Origin: Planoprotostelium fungivorum
Lineage: Eukaryota; Evosea; Variosea; Cavosteliida; Cavosteliaceae
NCBI GenBank assembly: GCA_003024175.1
Contig: MDYQ01000053.1
Location: 1-64,000 of the forward strand
Direction: 5' to 3'
Length of the DNA: 64,000 bases
Made by a program: the position numbers and the translations under genes. Shown one piece after another: positions 32,792 through 45,400 of the stretch (its first letter is position 1; each line of letters begins with the position of its first letter). The notes under the pieces were generated by a model, which made no database searches, was not told the origin of the DNA, and worked only from the letters and a program-made list of their open reading frames with translations.

Positions 32792-35700
32792 ATGTCCATC
32801 GCCAGGGCTTTCCGGCTACTTTATCCCTCCTCCCTATCGTCCATTCCTCGCGCTCGGCCACCGCACGTCACACATTTGATCCATCGAGCGAAACATGTCG
32901 TCCAATGCTGTGCTTCTCAAGCTCTCACACCCAAACGAATGTTCTCTTCCACTGGATTCCTCAGGACCAATGATTCATCCTCCAAGTATCTACCTCAGGT
33001 CGCTACCACTGCAGACCAACCCTTCTTCTCGGCGACAGTAACTCCTTCCAGAACTCACACGTGTGGACAGGTGATGGACTGATCCCTCCATCATATCATC
33101 GATCGTGACATTGTTGCAGATTGACAGAAGCGCTAGTGGACAGACAGTAGTTCTATCCGGCTGGATCACTTCCATTCGTGCCTTGGCACAGAGTGAAGAG
33201 GCTACGGCCCCCGTCTTCATTGTTCTGAGGGACATGCATGGTGCCGTTCAAGTGACTCACAATCCCGTTGGAAAGAGTGGAAAGATCGCCAGCCTCTTGA
33301 ATTCTCTATCCAGGTATACATCACCAAGTTCCACCATCACAATCCGATCCATCATCACATCATCCACTCTTCAACACAACATCACAAACATCACTCTATC
33401 ATTCATCATCATCTCACCACCGATCATCCCATGATTGACATGATGATGATGATGATCAGAGAGACTATCATCTCCGTCAGAGGAATCGTAAGAGAGAGAC
33501 CCGACGAAGACAAGAGACCCTACGATAACAAATGGAGAATGCACTGTGACGTAGAGGTGACCGCACATCTCTCTCCCACCACCAAACGATATCACAGGTC
33601 GATTTCGATGACGTCATCGTTCTCAACCAAGCCGACAACACCCTACCCTTCGATCTCCGCTCCGATAAGTTGGCCAACGAAGAGGTACGTACCGTACGTA
33701 CACCACCCCTCACCCGAGCAGATCCGCCTGAGACATCGTTACATGGACTTGAGACGTCCGACCATGTTACAGAACGTCCTCGTTCGCTCGAAAGTCTCTC
33801 AATTGACTCGCGATTACTTCTACGCCAACGGTTTCACTGAAATTGAGACACCGACACTCTTTCGAGCCACACCCGAATCGGGTGCAAAAGAGTTCATCGT
33901 CCCCACGCGACAAGAAGGTGAGAAAAAAAAGGGAGGGAGTGAGGGTTGAAACATGGCAGGTAAATTTTACGCCTTACCGCAGAGTCCGCAGCAGTACAAG
34001 CAGATTCTGATGTCATCCGGCATCGATCGATATTTTCAGATCGCGAGATGTTACAGGGACGAAGGGTCTAGGCCTGACAGGCAGCCAGAATTCACTCAGG
34101 TCGGTTGTAGATAGTACAATCGTGTCGTGACGCGAGGACAGGTCGATTTAGAGGTCTCGTATGCTACACCTGAGGTCATCATCAAGTACATCGAAGGGTT
34201 ACTCTCTTCGATATGGAAGAACGTGAGAGCATATCAGATCCAAACTTTCTCTCTTCTCTATCTCTGTTTCGGTTCTTCTCCGTTGGTTTCATCGTTTATC
34301 TCCTATTCGAACCATTCTTCATTCATATCCAAATATCTATTTTATCCATGTGAATTGCCTTGCATTCTCATTCGAATCGTCTTACACTCTGATTCAAATG
34401 ATCCTTTCATCTACATCTAAGTCATCTCTCGTTCTCACTTGGCTTCATTCGGTCTCTCGCTTTCATTTGACATCGACTCAGGTATTCAACGTAGACATAC
34501 CCACCCCCTTCCCTAGAATCTCTTTCGCAGAGGCCATGGATCGATACGGCTCGGACAAGCCAGACACTCGCTATGCACTCGAGCTGAAAGACATCACTCG
34601 TTCAGTCGAAGGTGTCCCACCGATTCTCCATCAATGAGATAGATCTGACATCTCACAGGGAGCGACGCCAAGGTGTTCAGTGGAAAGAAAGAGGGAGACA
34701 CGGTCAGGTGCATCAATCTGGGAAACTGCGATTTCACTGGAGCAGAAGAGAGGAGCTTAGAGGCTGAGGCGAAGAATATCAGGGAGAAGGTGAAAAAAGA
34801 GGGAGAGTGGAGATTGAAATCGAGCAGGGTGTCCTCATCATCAAAGTCGTGGGAGGAAAATGGAAATCACAGGTGAGTGTCGCGGTTTCGATTCCCGTCC
34901 CCCGCCTCTTTTTCTCAGGGGGGACAGGTCAGCAAGTACGTCTCAGAAGACATCCAGAGGCGGGTGTTGCAAGATGTCGAGGCTAAAGAAGGCGACACCC
35001 TCTTGGTAGCCGTGGGCGAGCGTCTGTCTACCTGTAATCTCCTTGGAAAATTGAGAGTGTTCTCGGCCAACATCTTGAAATCGAAGGTGAGACCTCGCTT
35101 TGAGTTGTAGAGAGGAGATCGACTGAACGATGATGAAGGGAAAGTTGAGCATCCCCGAAGAACAATTCAACTTTCTGTGGACGGTCGATTTCCCTCTGTT
35201 CACATACGAAGACGGAGCCATGTGTTCGACTCACAATCCGTTCACGTCGCCCGTCTTAGAGGACATTCCACTGCTGGAGAAGGCGAAGACCCTCGAAGAC
35301 TTCCTCAAGATCCGAGGTCTCCACTATGACGTTGTTCTGAACGGAGTCGAGATCGGAGGTGAGACTTTTTGCATAGATTCGAAATTTTTCTTGAAGATGG
35401 TTCGATATTCGATTCGAAATCTTGTTTTATTCTATTTTATTTAATGTCGAGCTTTCTGACGCTGAGAAGGTGGTAGCATTCGGTGTCACAATCCTGAACT
35501 GCAACGAGTCATTTTGAAGCACTTGAACATCTCAGAAGACACATTCTCTCACCTTTTGGAGGCACTGTCTCACGGCTGTCCACCTCATGGAGGTCTAGCC
35601 ATCGGCTTCGATCGTCTCATCTCCATCATCAGAGGTGATAGCATCTCCATCTTTTCCATGATCCTGTGTCCAAAGAGGATGAGGCTCTGACAAGAACAGG

Positions 35701-35842
35701 AACGCAGAGCATAAGAGATGTCATCGCCTTCCCGAAGACTTCATCAGGTAATGAGCTCCTGACGGGCTCGCCTGCCGTTTTAGATGCAAAAGTTTTGGCC
35801 GAGATGGGGTTGCAAGCGGTGCAGAAACAAAAGGAACAATAA
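32792..35842 (+). CDS. DARS2: Mitochondrial aspartyl-tRNA synthetase (bacterial type)
   Basis: Class II synthetase charging mitochondrial tRNA-Asp. The ATG at 32792 opens a long basic presequence ([20 protein letters not shown]...), followed by the OB-fold anticodon domain ([20 protein letters not shown]) and [17 protein letters not shown]. Motif 1 is [20 protein letters not shown], and [20 protein letters not shown] follows. Motif 2 is [21 protein letters not shown] bacterial-type GAD insertion follows, then [20 protein letters not shown]. Motif 3 is [16 protein letters not shown], closing [20 protein letters not shown]. The insertion and C-terminal extension mark the bacterial/mitochondrial form, not the cytosolic archaeal-like one. 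About ten introns are present. The stop TAA (35840-35842) sits inside an AATAAA. Confidence 0.94.
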
Positions 35843-35843
35843 A
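35838..35843 (+). terminator. Polyadenylation hexamer overlapping the DARS2 stop codon
   Basis: AATAAA whose central TAA is the DARS2 stop codon. The convergent RPS11 gene stops 280 bp downstream. Confidence 0.4.
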
Positions 35844-36122
35844 GAGAGTGGCTGCACACAGAGTGGTGATCATCTCATGAGGAGAATAAAGGGAGAAGTA
35901 ATTGCAACTATGATGAGAATAAAAAGGAAAGAGAGGACATCGATGTCGATCAGAATGAGATGACATCACCCGGATCAAGATAACCGCTGAGAGATCATGA
36001 CAAATGTCACACAAAGACACAGAGATGAGGCTGCACGAGACAAAAAGAAGTGTAAAAGACAGAGTCTATCACGCTGAACCGAGCGTATTTATTCCCAAGG
36101 ATATAGATCAGTCTAGTCACAC

Positions 36123-36964
36123 TTAGAAGTTGTTGAAGATCTTTCCAGCTCCACCGACGGACTTAACCTCCAGGACGTTGAAACGGACAGTCTTGGCAAG
36201 AGTTCTGCGAGATTGAGCTCATGTCTAAAGATGCATTCGGATGACAATGGAAGGTCCATCACCTGCACTCTCCAATGGTGACCTGGTCTCCCTCACGGAT
36301 CAAGAAGGCGGGGGAAGCGTGAGCGGGGGTCTTGCTGTGTCTTCTCTCGAAACGGTTGTACTTGCGGATGTAGTGGAGGTAGTCACGACGAACCTGATAT
36401 AACAATCAATCCATATGCACATAAACAATCAACTCGAAAGATCCAACTGGTATTTGATAGCTGTATACAAAAACATTTCTTTCACTCTCTATGGAAGAAC
36501 AGAACATATATGAGATGGATGATCGAAAGTGAGATGCAAAACGGAATGGAACTCACGATGATGGTTCTCTTCATCTTGGTAGAGGTGACGATACCCTTGA
36601 GGATACGTCCACGGATGGAAACAGTACCGGTGAAGGGGCACTTGTTGTCAACGTAGGTTCCCTTGGAGGCGGCAGCGGGTGTCTTGAAGCCAAGACCAAC
36701 GTTTCTGACCTTGCGGACCTTTCTGCTTGGCTGTCCAGCCTTGACCTTGGCGTTCAAGAAAACACCTTGTTGCTTCTGGAAGGCTCTCTCCGTCTGGAAA
36801 GAGGGTCAGAGACGGTCTATCATCCACGGGATGGTCTTTAGACTATGCAGATGGAGATGCATCCATCCGAGATACGATTCGAAAATGCATTGAAACATCA
36901 ACTCTTCTTCACACAAAAAACATCTCTTCTTATCTCATTCACACACCTGTGCTTCGGATGACAT
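36123..36964 (-). CDS. RPS11: 40S ribosomal protein S11 (uS17)
   Basis: Cytosolic small-subunit ribosomal protein. MSSEAQ forms a six-codon first exon ending at the ATG-proximal intron, a common pattern in ribosomal protein genes. Next come [57 protein letters not shown] and KMKRTIIV. The following exons give [40 protein letters not shown] and [20 protein letters not shown], ending KIFNNF (stop at 36123-36125). Four introns of 60-150 nt are on average longer than in neighbouring genes. The 249-bp gap to the ACP gene, transcribed the other way, must hold both promoters; pyrimidine-rich TCTCTTT runs before the ATG recall ribosomal-protein leaders. Confidence 0.96.
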
Positions 36965-37213
36965 CTTGGGTATATGCTCTACTTCTTTAGTTCAGCTCAG
37001 ATGCAAGAAAGACTCTCTCTTTCTTGTATGATTCTCCCTCCCTCCCCCTTCCATTCCGGTGGGGGTGGGAGGGAGACTGTTTCATTTCTTTGCGACTCTC
37101 TCACGCGTCACGCTGGCCAAGATCGCATCTCGTATAGAAAGGTAATGTGATGTGATGGCACAAAAGGAGAGAAGAGGGGCTGACGAGCGTGTCAGGTCAT
37201 TCCATTAGACAAC

Positions 37214-37585
37214 ATGATTCGAGGACTTAGCAACATTCGCCTGGCTCGCATGCCCAGCGCCACACCTCTGAGAAACGTTAGACCTCAGACTCACATCATG
37301 CCGACTCGCTTTTTTGCCTCTGCCGGCGCCTCTTTAGATCGCAGCCAGGTCACCGACAGAGTGATTCACGTCGTGAAGAACTTCCACAAGCTCGATGGAG
37401 CCACCACAGTCAAGCCAGACTCTCACTTTGCGAACGATCTGGGATTAGACAGTCTGGACAATGTCGAGGTCGTTATGGCCTTCGAGGACGAGTTTGCAGT
37501 TGAAATCCCCGACGCTGAGGCCGACAAGATCCAGTCGGTAAACCAAGCCGTTGAATATATCCTCAACAACCCTCACGCCAAGTGA
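37214..37585 (+). CDS. NDUFAB1: Mitochondrial acyl carrier protein
   Basis: A single uninterrupted exon of 123 codons, unusual here. The first ~40 residues ([20 protein letters not shown]...) form a basic mitochondrial presequence. The ACP fold follows: [17 protein letters not shown], then [20 protein letters not shown] with the phosphopantetheine-accepting Ser in DSLD, then [20 protein letters not shown] and a C-terminal EYILNN. In mitochondria it carries acyl chains for lipoate and type II fatty-acid synthesis, is a complex I subunit, and supports LYR-protein Fe-S assembly. Length and motifs are normal for the family. Confidence 0.95.
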   Translation: MIRGLSNIRLARMPSATPLRNVRPQTHIMPTRFFASAGASLDRSQVTDRVIHVVKNFHKLDGATTVKPDSHFANDLGLDSLDNVEVVMAFEDEFAVEIPDAEADKIQSVNQAVEYILNNPHAK

Positions 37586-38065
37586 GATATAAAGTGAAAG
37601 GTTGTATCGTATGATATCATGAGATCTTGAAAACAATCAATCACCATTTCTACACATTGCATCGATGCATACAGCGAGTACTGGCCTTCTCTTGGATAGT
37701 TGGGGAAATTTGTCGACAGAAGGGGCACATTGTTACAATATCGTTTTCAATCTCAATCTCGTCCAGTGTATCAGATGTGTTCTCTATCGTGGCTCCAGCT
37801 ACGTCTCTTTCAGATACATCTTTCGTCTCATCATGTCTTTTCCTCCATCATCTCTTGTCGTCACGTCTCTCGCCTCCTCATGAATTAATACAGCACGCTG
37901 CAGTTCTCTCACCATCCACAATCTCCTCCATCCTCCCCCATCTCCATCCCTGACCCCAGCTCCTTCCTCTTTCGTCCATATCACAAGCCAAAGCATCAGA
38001 ACCTCCACGAAAGGCTTCTTGATAAAGTTCTAAAAGGATAGTAAGGGTTCCTTTGTCTCAGCAAT
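37586..38065. other. Intergenic, nothing supported
   Basis: Pyrimidine-rich (long TCTC/CATC runs around 37740-37960) with no coding frame. It should hold the promoter of the RasGEF gene at 38066 and the 3' end of the acyl carrier protein gene. Confidence 0.5.
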
Positions 38066-40616
38066 ATGACAGAATGCGAGTGTCAGTGTGGCACAGCCGA
38101 AATCACGCAGAGAAACAGAACTCGCAAGTGCAGGAGGCAGCAAGAGCTGCACGCTCGCATGACGACTGAGACTTCCTTCGTCCCTGCAAACAGGGATAAG
38201 AGGAAGTCAACAATCAAAGGAATGGGAGACCACAGATTGGCGCCCCAAGGTGCACCTCCGGATATACAGGAAGTCATATCACCGGGGATCGCTCTGTTTG
38301 TGTCCAGATTGATATATGGTCCGTTTGAAACCGATGAAGGACAAGGTGGGAGCCGATATCATATGATTCTCGGGTGTTGACATTATGAACAGACCGAGTA
38401 GAAGCTTTTCTACTCACATATCGAAAGTTCATGAGTCCCGAAGACTTATTCGTGTTTTGGAACAATCGATATGCTCGATTGGTTGAAATGAAAGATGTAG
38501 ATATGAAAGATAAAACGGAAAAGTGAGTTCATAACACAAAAAACATCGGTTGACCTCTTTCTGCAGTGCCATGAACTTTATGAGAACATGGTTGAAAGGG
38601 TGAGATATAATGTGCAACACCGGCATATCTAACGGAGTGAAGATACTACAAAGAGGATTTCTCACTCCAACGGAAAGAGCTTCAAGAATGCTTCCTGAAA
38701 TTGAATATCACCGATTCGCAGATCAAGTCCATCATCTTTCACGCGTCAGTTTCAACATCTCTCACACGGTCAGGAGATGAATCCCTTCAACAATCTTCTC
38801 ACCCCAACAGGACAGCATCTGCGACCATCTTAAAGAAGACGCAGCTGTTAGGAACGAGTCCACCGGCCCCACTGGTGACATCCTCTCCATCTCCGTCATC
38901 TCATTTCGGCTCGTCCATCGTTGACATGTCCATCAGTCCCCGAAGATGAGCACTCCAAAGAAATCAAAAGAGACAGAGTCACCCAGACCCAGACGATATA
39001 CAACTGCACCCACTGGTAAATCTCAACACAAGACCATCGACGTCACGGGAGGGGTAGGTTCTATAGACATCGAAACGTTCGACTTACGTCTGCAGCCGCA
39101 CATATCACCGATCCGATCGGAATCGTTGGACTCCATGATGGGCGAGTTGAAGTTGAGACAGATGCAACAGACTCGCGCCAGAAGAGCTGCTGAACACATC
39201 GATTGTTTCTTGAGGTGAAGATCATCATCATCTGCACATCATCTCATTTCCGATCATCATCCCATCTTGCCATCTCAACTCCATCATCATCACACCGCGT
39301 CCTTCTCTTCGTCGATCTTCCTCTCCATTCCGAATGTAGACCTCTTACCTTCTCATGTTCTCATCGCGTCCACACCGTCTTCTCATGTTCTAACTGTCTC
39401 CCAGTTTCCCGCCGGAAGAGCTGGCGGAGAGTATCACGGCGAGAGACAGTCAAATGTATCGATCGATTTCACCTCTGGAGCTCCTCTGGAAGGTGAAATG
39501 GGGGGCGAGGCCTCGACCAGATGCAGATTACGTCTTACCTACGTCTTTGGAGAGCATCACAAACTCGTTCAACATCGTGAGCCTCTTCTGTTTCACTTTC
39601 GTCTCCATTTTATTTGCATTTATTTCTTCCCTTCGCGTAGAGAGACTTTTTTCGTCACGTGCATCATCACATGTTGAAATATCATCAGACATCACTGTGG
39701 GTCCAGACCGTGATGGTCTCTGCGACGAATCCTCCAGATCGTCTAGAGAGGTTCTACTACTTTCTCAGCATGGCCAAGGTGATGATGCATCACAGATCGA
39801 TGATGGCTGATGACCTCTTTAGAGGATGTATCAACTTGGAAATTTCAACACACTCTTGGCCATCATACTGGCTCTGAAGGGGTCACCGTTGGGCTGTAAG
39901 AAGGCCTTCTGGATCACGGTGGGTGGCTCGTTGTAGATCGATCGACTGAGTGAACCAGGTACCAGAGAAGCACACCATCGCCCTGGCCCAATTTGAAGCC
40001 ATGTTCGACCCATCGACGCACTTCAAGGGTTACAAGGTACGTCCCAAATCGAAACTTTAAAATCAAATTCTGTGCTTTTATTTCGTCATCTCATCATCAT
40101 CAGGACGTCTTAAAGACATGGAAGGGCCCCGTCATTCCATACATCGGCCTCCTCTTGAAAGATCTCATCTACATGGCCGAGAACAACCCCATGCTGTCTA
40201 ACAACTCACCGAACCCCAATGTCTTAGCCATGTTCCACAAATTTTTGAAGAACATTCGATCGACACAGGCGGCCGCTTACAACTTTGTCCCGAAAGAGGA
40301 ACACATGACGTACCTCAGCAACTGCAGAGTCACAGATGATGCATCTGAGCTCATCAGGATCTTTAATGAGAAGGCGACCGATCTGATCGAGGCATCACCG
40401 CACATCCGAGAGATCCGAGAGCCAACCATCACTCGGATGACAGTGTCCATCGTGAAAGATGCGACGCCGGCGACGAAAGAAGAGACGGAGACGAAGGAGA
40501 GAGGTGGAACCATCATCACCGAGTCGTTTGCATCGGTCAAGGAGATGATTGCGGCGAGGGAGGGGGCCAGTATGACGGAGAAGACAGTCTTAACTGAGGG
40601 GGCGACGCCAACGTGA
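38066..40616 (+). CDS. RasGEF with RasGEF-N and CDC25 domains
   Basis: Ras guanine-nucleotide exchange factor. The ATG at 38066 starts MTECECQCGTAEITQRNRTR, a disordered basic N-terminus. RasGEF-N follows: VEAFLLTYRKFMSPEDLFVF, WNNRYARL and AMNFMRTWLKG. A Ser/Pro-rich linker of about 38800-39200 comes next (SPRPRRYTTAPTGKSQHKTI). The CDC25 domain runs from about 39415 (FPPEELAESITARDSQMYRS) through SPLELLWKVKWG, VSATNPPDRLERFYYFLSMA, NTLLAIILALKGSPLGCKKA, PEKHTIALAQFEAMFDPSTH and PVIPYIGLLLKDLIYMAENN to the final helices near 40330. A ~90-residue acidic Thr/Glu tail ends GATPT. The target GTPase is unknown. Several similar exchange factors are typical of amoebozoans. Confidence 0.9.
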
Positions 40617-41258
40617 CGATAAATTTGTTTGTAAAGGTCCTCTTTCTCCTCGATGCATCTTGTGATGTTTTCACATACATGATTGGGGTGTTGTATCGTC
40701 TTCACATCATGTGATATCTTCACCTACATGGTGGGGGTGTCGTCGCACCGTCTCCACATCATGTGATGAGAATGTGAACTCACATCGTCTTCACATCGTA
40801 TCACGTGATTGGAATGGGACATCACCTAGTCTTCATATCACATCACGTGATCGGAATGAGGTTCGGATGCAGTGTCATCACGGTGAGTGAAATGAAAACT
40901 CGTACGGTTATCCCCTCTGATGTTGTCATCACCTTCACGTGTTGCTGATGTGAGGTCGCCCTGGATACGTCATCTATATTTCGTTACGGTATCTCTATGC
41001 CAAGTCACTCATCACGCATGAGCCCCCCATTCTTCGCTTTGTAAACTGATTCATAGAGACACTGACGCCGCGTGTGGTCTATATACCGCTGTGCCCTGTT
41101 TGAAGATGGAGAGATTGTGACATTGAGAATCTGCACAAGTGACATGTGTTGCCGATTTCCTCACAAATTTCATTGAGATACGAAAACAGCGAGGCAGGGG
41201 CAGATTGCTTCACTTTTCACACAACCCACGCACGACCAACAGACGACGAACAACGAAC
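40617..41258. repeat. Intergenic with imperfect tandem repeats
   Basis: From about 40665 to 40870, phrases of the type TCTTCACATCA(C)(A/G)TGTGAT, with CACGTGAT variants, recur four to five times at roughly 60-bp spacing with much divergence. TCACATCATGTGAT-like half-palindromes could act as E-box-like sites, but this is speculative. TCTATATACCG near 41078 is TATA-like, about 180 bp before the next ATG. Confidence 0.5.
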
Positions 41259-42333
41259 ATGACATCGAAGAAGATGGAGATAGACTTGGAGGACACAGAG
41301 TCACGCTTCCCCGTGATCGTCAAGGAAAATGAGGAAGCTCTGAGATTGGCACCTTCAGCACCGGAAATCGAGGAGGAAGCGTACCACGAGTGAGTCACAG
41401 AGATAGGGGGTCGAATTGACGAATTCAGTTTGGACACTGCGACCCTTCACGAGGTCATTGATAGATTATCAATGGCTGTCAATCAGGCGTATGAGGACGA
41501 GAACGAGGCAATGGCTGCAATTGCAGAATTGAAGGCTGCCAGACGCGAGTTGAAGGGTGAGTCGATCACATTGATGGTGATGGAAAATGATCTGAATGAC
41601 AACAGAGAACCCCCACGCCCAGGCGAAGCAAGACAGGAGACAGATGAGAGCCAAGAAGGCTGCCATCAGATTGCACCTGAAGTATCTGCAATACACCCTG
41701 AAGGCCCATCACAAGTTCTCCAATCACGTGGCCGCAGGAACTGCCATCCAACACAACGAAGTCAGAAAGATCGCCCTCTCTCTCATCGAGGTACATCTTT
41801 CATCTTTACGACGCAGACTCATCCTCCATACAGGTCTTCAAGATGTCTCACAACCGCATTCAAGCCGTTCTGGCCATGCCCCTTCACTCTTCGAAGCAGT
41901 ACACAAAGTCCATCGGCTTACGTACTGGAAACACGAAGAAGTGGCTGCAGGTGGACATCTTTCATCTCTTCCATCGAATCATCTCACACCCCATCAGAAC
42001 AACCCCTCCTTCACTGCGACGACCACCATCGGTGCGGGTGTCTTAGCTACCGCCGGTCTGACTCTCGTCATCGGTCCCTTCTCCTTCATCGCCTTGGCCA
42101 TCGCCATCCCAACCGCCGCATGTCTCTTAGACAAACAATCTCACACCGACATGGGCACTCTTCGATGTCTAAGACAAGCATCGAAGCAGATGTCGAGCCG
42201 CAGCATCAAGAAACCAAAGGACGTCGCGAGGTTGCAGGGAAATCTCAATTACGTCGCATCTGCCAACCGCCTGAAGATACTGCCAAAGAGAGGCAGCATG
42301 GCACCCAGGGTGGAGATCGACAGAGAATTGTAA
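41259..42333 (+). CDS. Unknown protein with helical region and membrane hairpin
   Basis: Not recognised. MTSKKMEIDLEDTESRFPVI begins a soluble acidic N-terminus. A helical heptad-like region (ATLHEVIDRLSMAVNQAYED) and a basic helix (KQDRRQMRAKKAAIRLHLKY) follow. Near 42010-42130 a strongly hydrophobic Gly/Ala-rich pair appears (ATTTIGAGVLATAGLTLVIG, then PFSFIALAIAIPTAACLL), then a basic tail ending APRVEIDREL. The layout of a long helical bundle plus a short membrane hairpin recalls plant UPF0496-type or other membrane-remodelling proteins, but I saw no diagnostic motif. Four short introns. An AATAAA at 42342-42347 just after the stop is its likely poly(A) signal. Confidence 0.65.
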
Positions 42334-42341
42334 AGAGACGA

Positions 42342-42347
42342 AATAAA
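42342..42347 (+). terminator. Probable polyadenylation signal
   Basis: AATAAA nine nucleotides after the stop codon of the membrane-hairpin gene. The convergent receptor-kinase gene stops about 130 bp further on. Confidence 0.5.
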
Positions 42348-42478
42348 GAGACACAACGAGCGTGTATTCATCTGTAGGCATCATCAGGGTGTGATGATGA
42401 TCGTGCCCGTTGAAAATGTGATGATTAAAAGGACGATGTGAGATCATGGATAGACGTATTCTGTTTGTATTCTTCATG

Positions 42479-45400
42479 TCAATCCTTTCTCTCTGATAAC
42501 AAGATGGCCTCATACTGGACGTCTAAAGACTTGGTCGGTGCGTTGGGGCTACTCTGCGTGGTGAAGAAGGAATCTGCCGTGCCCATGGTTTCGGAGGATT
42601 CAACTCCCAGAAGTCTGCAGATGTGAACGAAGCTCGGTCTCTCTGCAGGATCTTCCTTCCAACAACCTTTTCATGGTCAACCGATCGTCATCATGATGGT
42701 GTAGATGATGTCGACGGTGGATGGTGTAGACGAGCGTGACGATCATCACCTGCCATGAGCTTCTTCAATACCGTCTCTGTATCATCAGGCACGATCAACC
42801 GTAGCCCATCGTTGACGACACCCATGGCCACTTGCATGGTGTCCATCCCCTCGTACGGCTCTCGATTCGTAACGATCTCCCACACGAGAACTCCAAAAGA
42901 GTAAACTGTTCACGTTCAATCCATCGCGTCTGTCATTCTAACGATGAATGAAACCGTACCGTCCGTCTTATTTGAATACTGTCTCTCTCTGATGGCCTCG
43001 GGAGCCATCCACCGGATCTGATCTTCTCATCATCATCTCGATCGATGTGCGATGATGTCGATCGATGTGTGTATCGATGGTGATGGAACTCACCGGTCCG
43101 ATATTTGCCGATGTGGTTTGTACGTTGTCTATCAATTCTTGCTGTCTAGACATTCCAAAGTCTGCCACCTGCACTGTGTCATCTGCTGTCTACTCGATGT
43201 AACTCACCTTGGCATCGAGGTGGGTCGTCAGCAGGATCTGTAACGATATGAGATGAAGGAATAGATGATAAATGAAAGACTGACGTTACGAACGGCGAGG
43301 TCTCTGTGTATGATCTTTTCCATGTGTAGATGTAACATTCCTTGTGCTGTCGTTATCTTTTAGATGATGAATGGATGTGAGTGATGTGATCACCGATCTG
43401 TGTGACGAATTTCTGCTTCTGTGAGTTAGACACTGTATCTCCGTGTGTTCTCAAGTAGCTGTTCGTGTCAGTCGACGTCCACGTTACTATCTCTCCTCAC
43501 CTCAATAAACTACCACCACCGCAGTACTCGCTGGATGTCACATCAGTCATGCAACTCTTAACACCCGATATAAAAATAATAAAATAATAAATTCGGCTCA
43601 TATGAAGTAGCGATGAATCTCACGTAATAATAGACAGAGGTGAAGGAGGCACAGTGATTCCCATGAACAACACTACGTTAGGATGTGGTCTCAGATTCTG
43701 CATGACAGCCACTTCATGCAGGAACTCTCTGACTTGATTTTCATCCACGTACTCTGCTTTCACTTGCTTGACGGCCACTTTGATGCCTCTCCACTGAGAA
43801 GAGAAGACGACACCGAAACTGAGAGGGTCAGACGTGGTGGAAAACTGCAAGATTTCAGGTAGATATGACTCACGCTCCAGAACCAATCTGTGGTTCATTA
43901 GAATGAAAATGATCAAATGTATAAACGACAGAAACGGAACGAATCGATATGTATCACGAACAAGCTCACCATCTTCATGTCCTCTAATTCCTGCGAATCA
44001 TTTCAGTCTCATCCATATCATCCTCTCACCTTATACTCCACGACACTCTTCTCCACCGAACTCAAATTGACCGTCGACATGTCGATCATCACCATCTGCG
44101 ATCGCCTCACGATGACTCCTCTTCTCTTCCAAAGGAAGACGGTCGCGACAAAGGCCACGATGATGACCAAGACGAAGCCACCGGCCACGATCCCGACGAT
44201 CATTCCAATGTTCGTTCCTCCCCCGTTCGAAGGAGGACTAGCCACGATGGAGGTCGAGAAATTGGGGCTCATGATGAGAGAGCTGATGAGGAGGAGAGTG
44301 TAATTGGATGAAGCGAGAGATGAAGAGAAATTTGGGTTTCGCATGAGTGAGATCAGAGTGGAGGCGGAACCCTCGTTCAAACTGCGCGGGTTCGATCCTC
44401 GTTTGTTACGATTTTTTTCGACTCACAGATTGGGGGAGGGAGGCGGTGTGATGATCGTGTCGATGATGACCGAGCCCGATCTGAGTCCATTGACGATGAA
44501 TCGATTTCTATTGACACCAAGTGCATTCGACACGACCGTGATGAACCTGTGACAGGCCATGAGAACTCATGATCTTCATCATCGTCCATAGATGTCGAAA
44601 CCATGAACGATTCGCATCATGATGAGATGATCTCTTATCACTCACATCGTCTGGTTGAATGTTTTGATGTCTCCAGCCACCTTGAGACTGATGTCCATCG
44701 GATTCACATCACTCGCCACACAGACTGCCCCACATTCCAACCTCGCCGTTTGGCTGATCGGGCATTCTAAAATCATTCCATCCATCAGACAAGTCACCGT
44801 GTGATTTGTTGCAATGACGAAGCCATCCGCCCAACTGAAAGCGTTGTAACTCACATCGAAGAGTCTTCCTCCAGTCAGTCTGCGTGTCTCAAATGATGAA
44901 AATGTCTTCATCTCACTGGATGTAAGTGTTGCTCGGGTGTAATTGAGGCACCGTACCGTTGAATTCGTTGTGACTGATGTCAAAGGACGACAGATACAGC
45001 AGATCGGTCAGATCAGGTACAGATCCGGAGAGAGAATTGTGTGAGAGATTGGCAGATTGTAATTTTCCCAACCGGCTCAGCGTGGGCAGCTGCAATGAAT
45101 CGTCAGGAGAAATTTGAGAATTATGAACCGGCGACGCACCGATCGAGAGAGGTGATTGGATGAAATGTCTAGAGTCTGTAGGGAAGTCATGAGAGAGAGG
45201 AAGGAAGCATCTCCGCTGAAGTTGTTGTGGTCCAGCTGTAGGCTGGTGACGTCACCGATGAAAGGGCAGATGCTGCCGTTCAGGAGATTATGGCTCGCAC
45301 TGTTCCACGATCAAAAATGAAATAGAAGACGGAACCACCTGAACCGTACGAGTGATTTGATGTTACAGTAATCACCGATGTCGCCCATCAGAAGATTGTT

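Noticed and set aside
44378-44406. GCGCGGGTTCGATCCTCG resembling a tRNA T-arm
   Set aside because: No acceptor stem or anticodon arm at the right distance; it lies within the LRR kinase gene.
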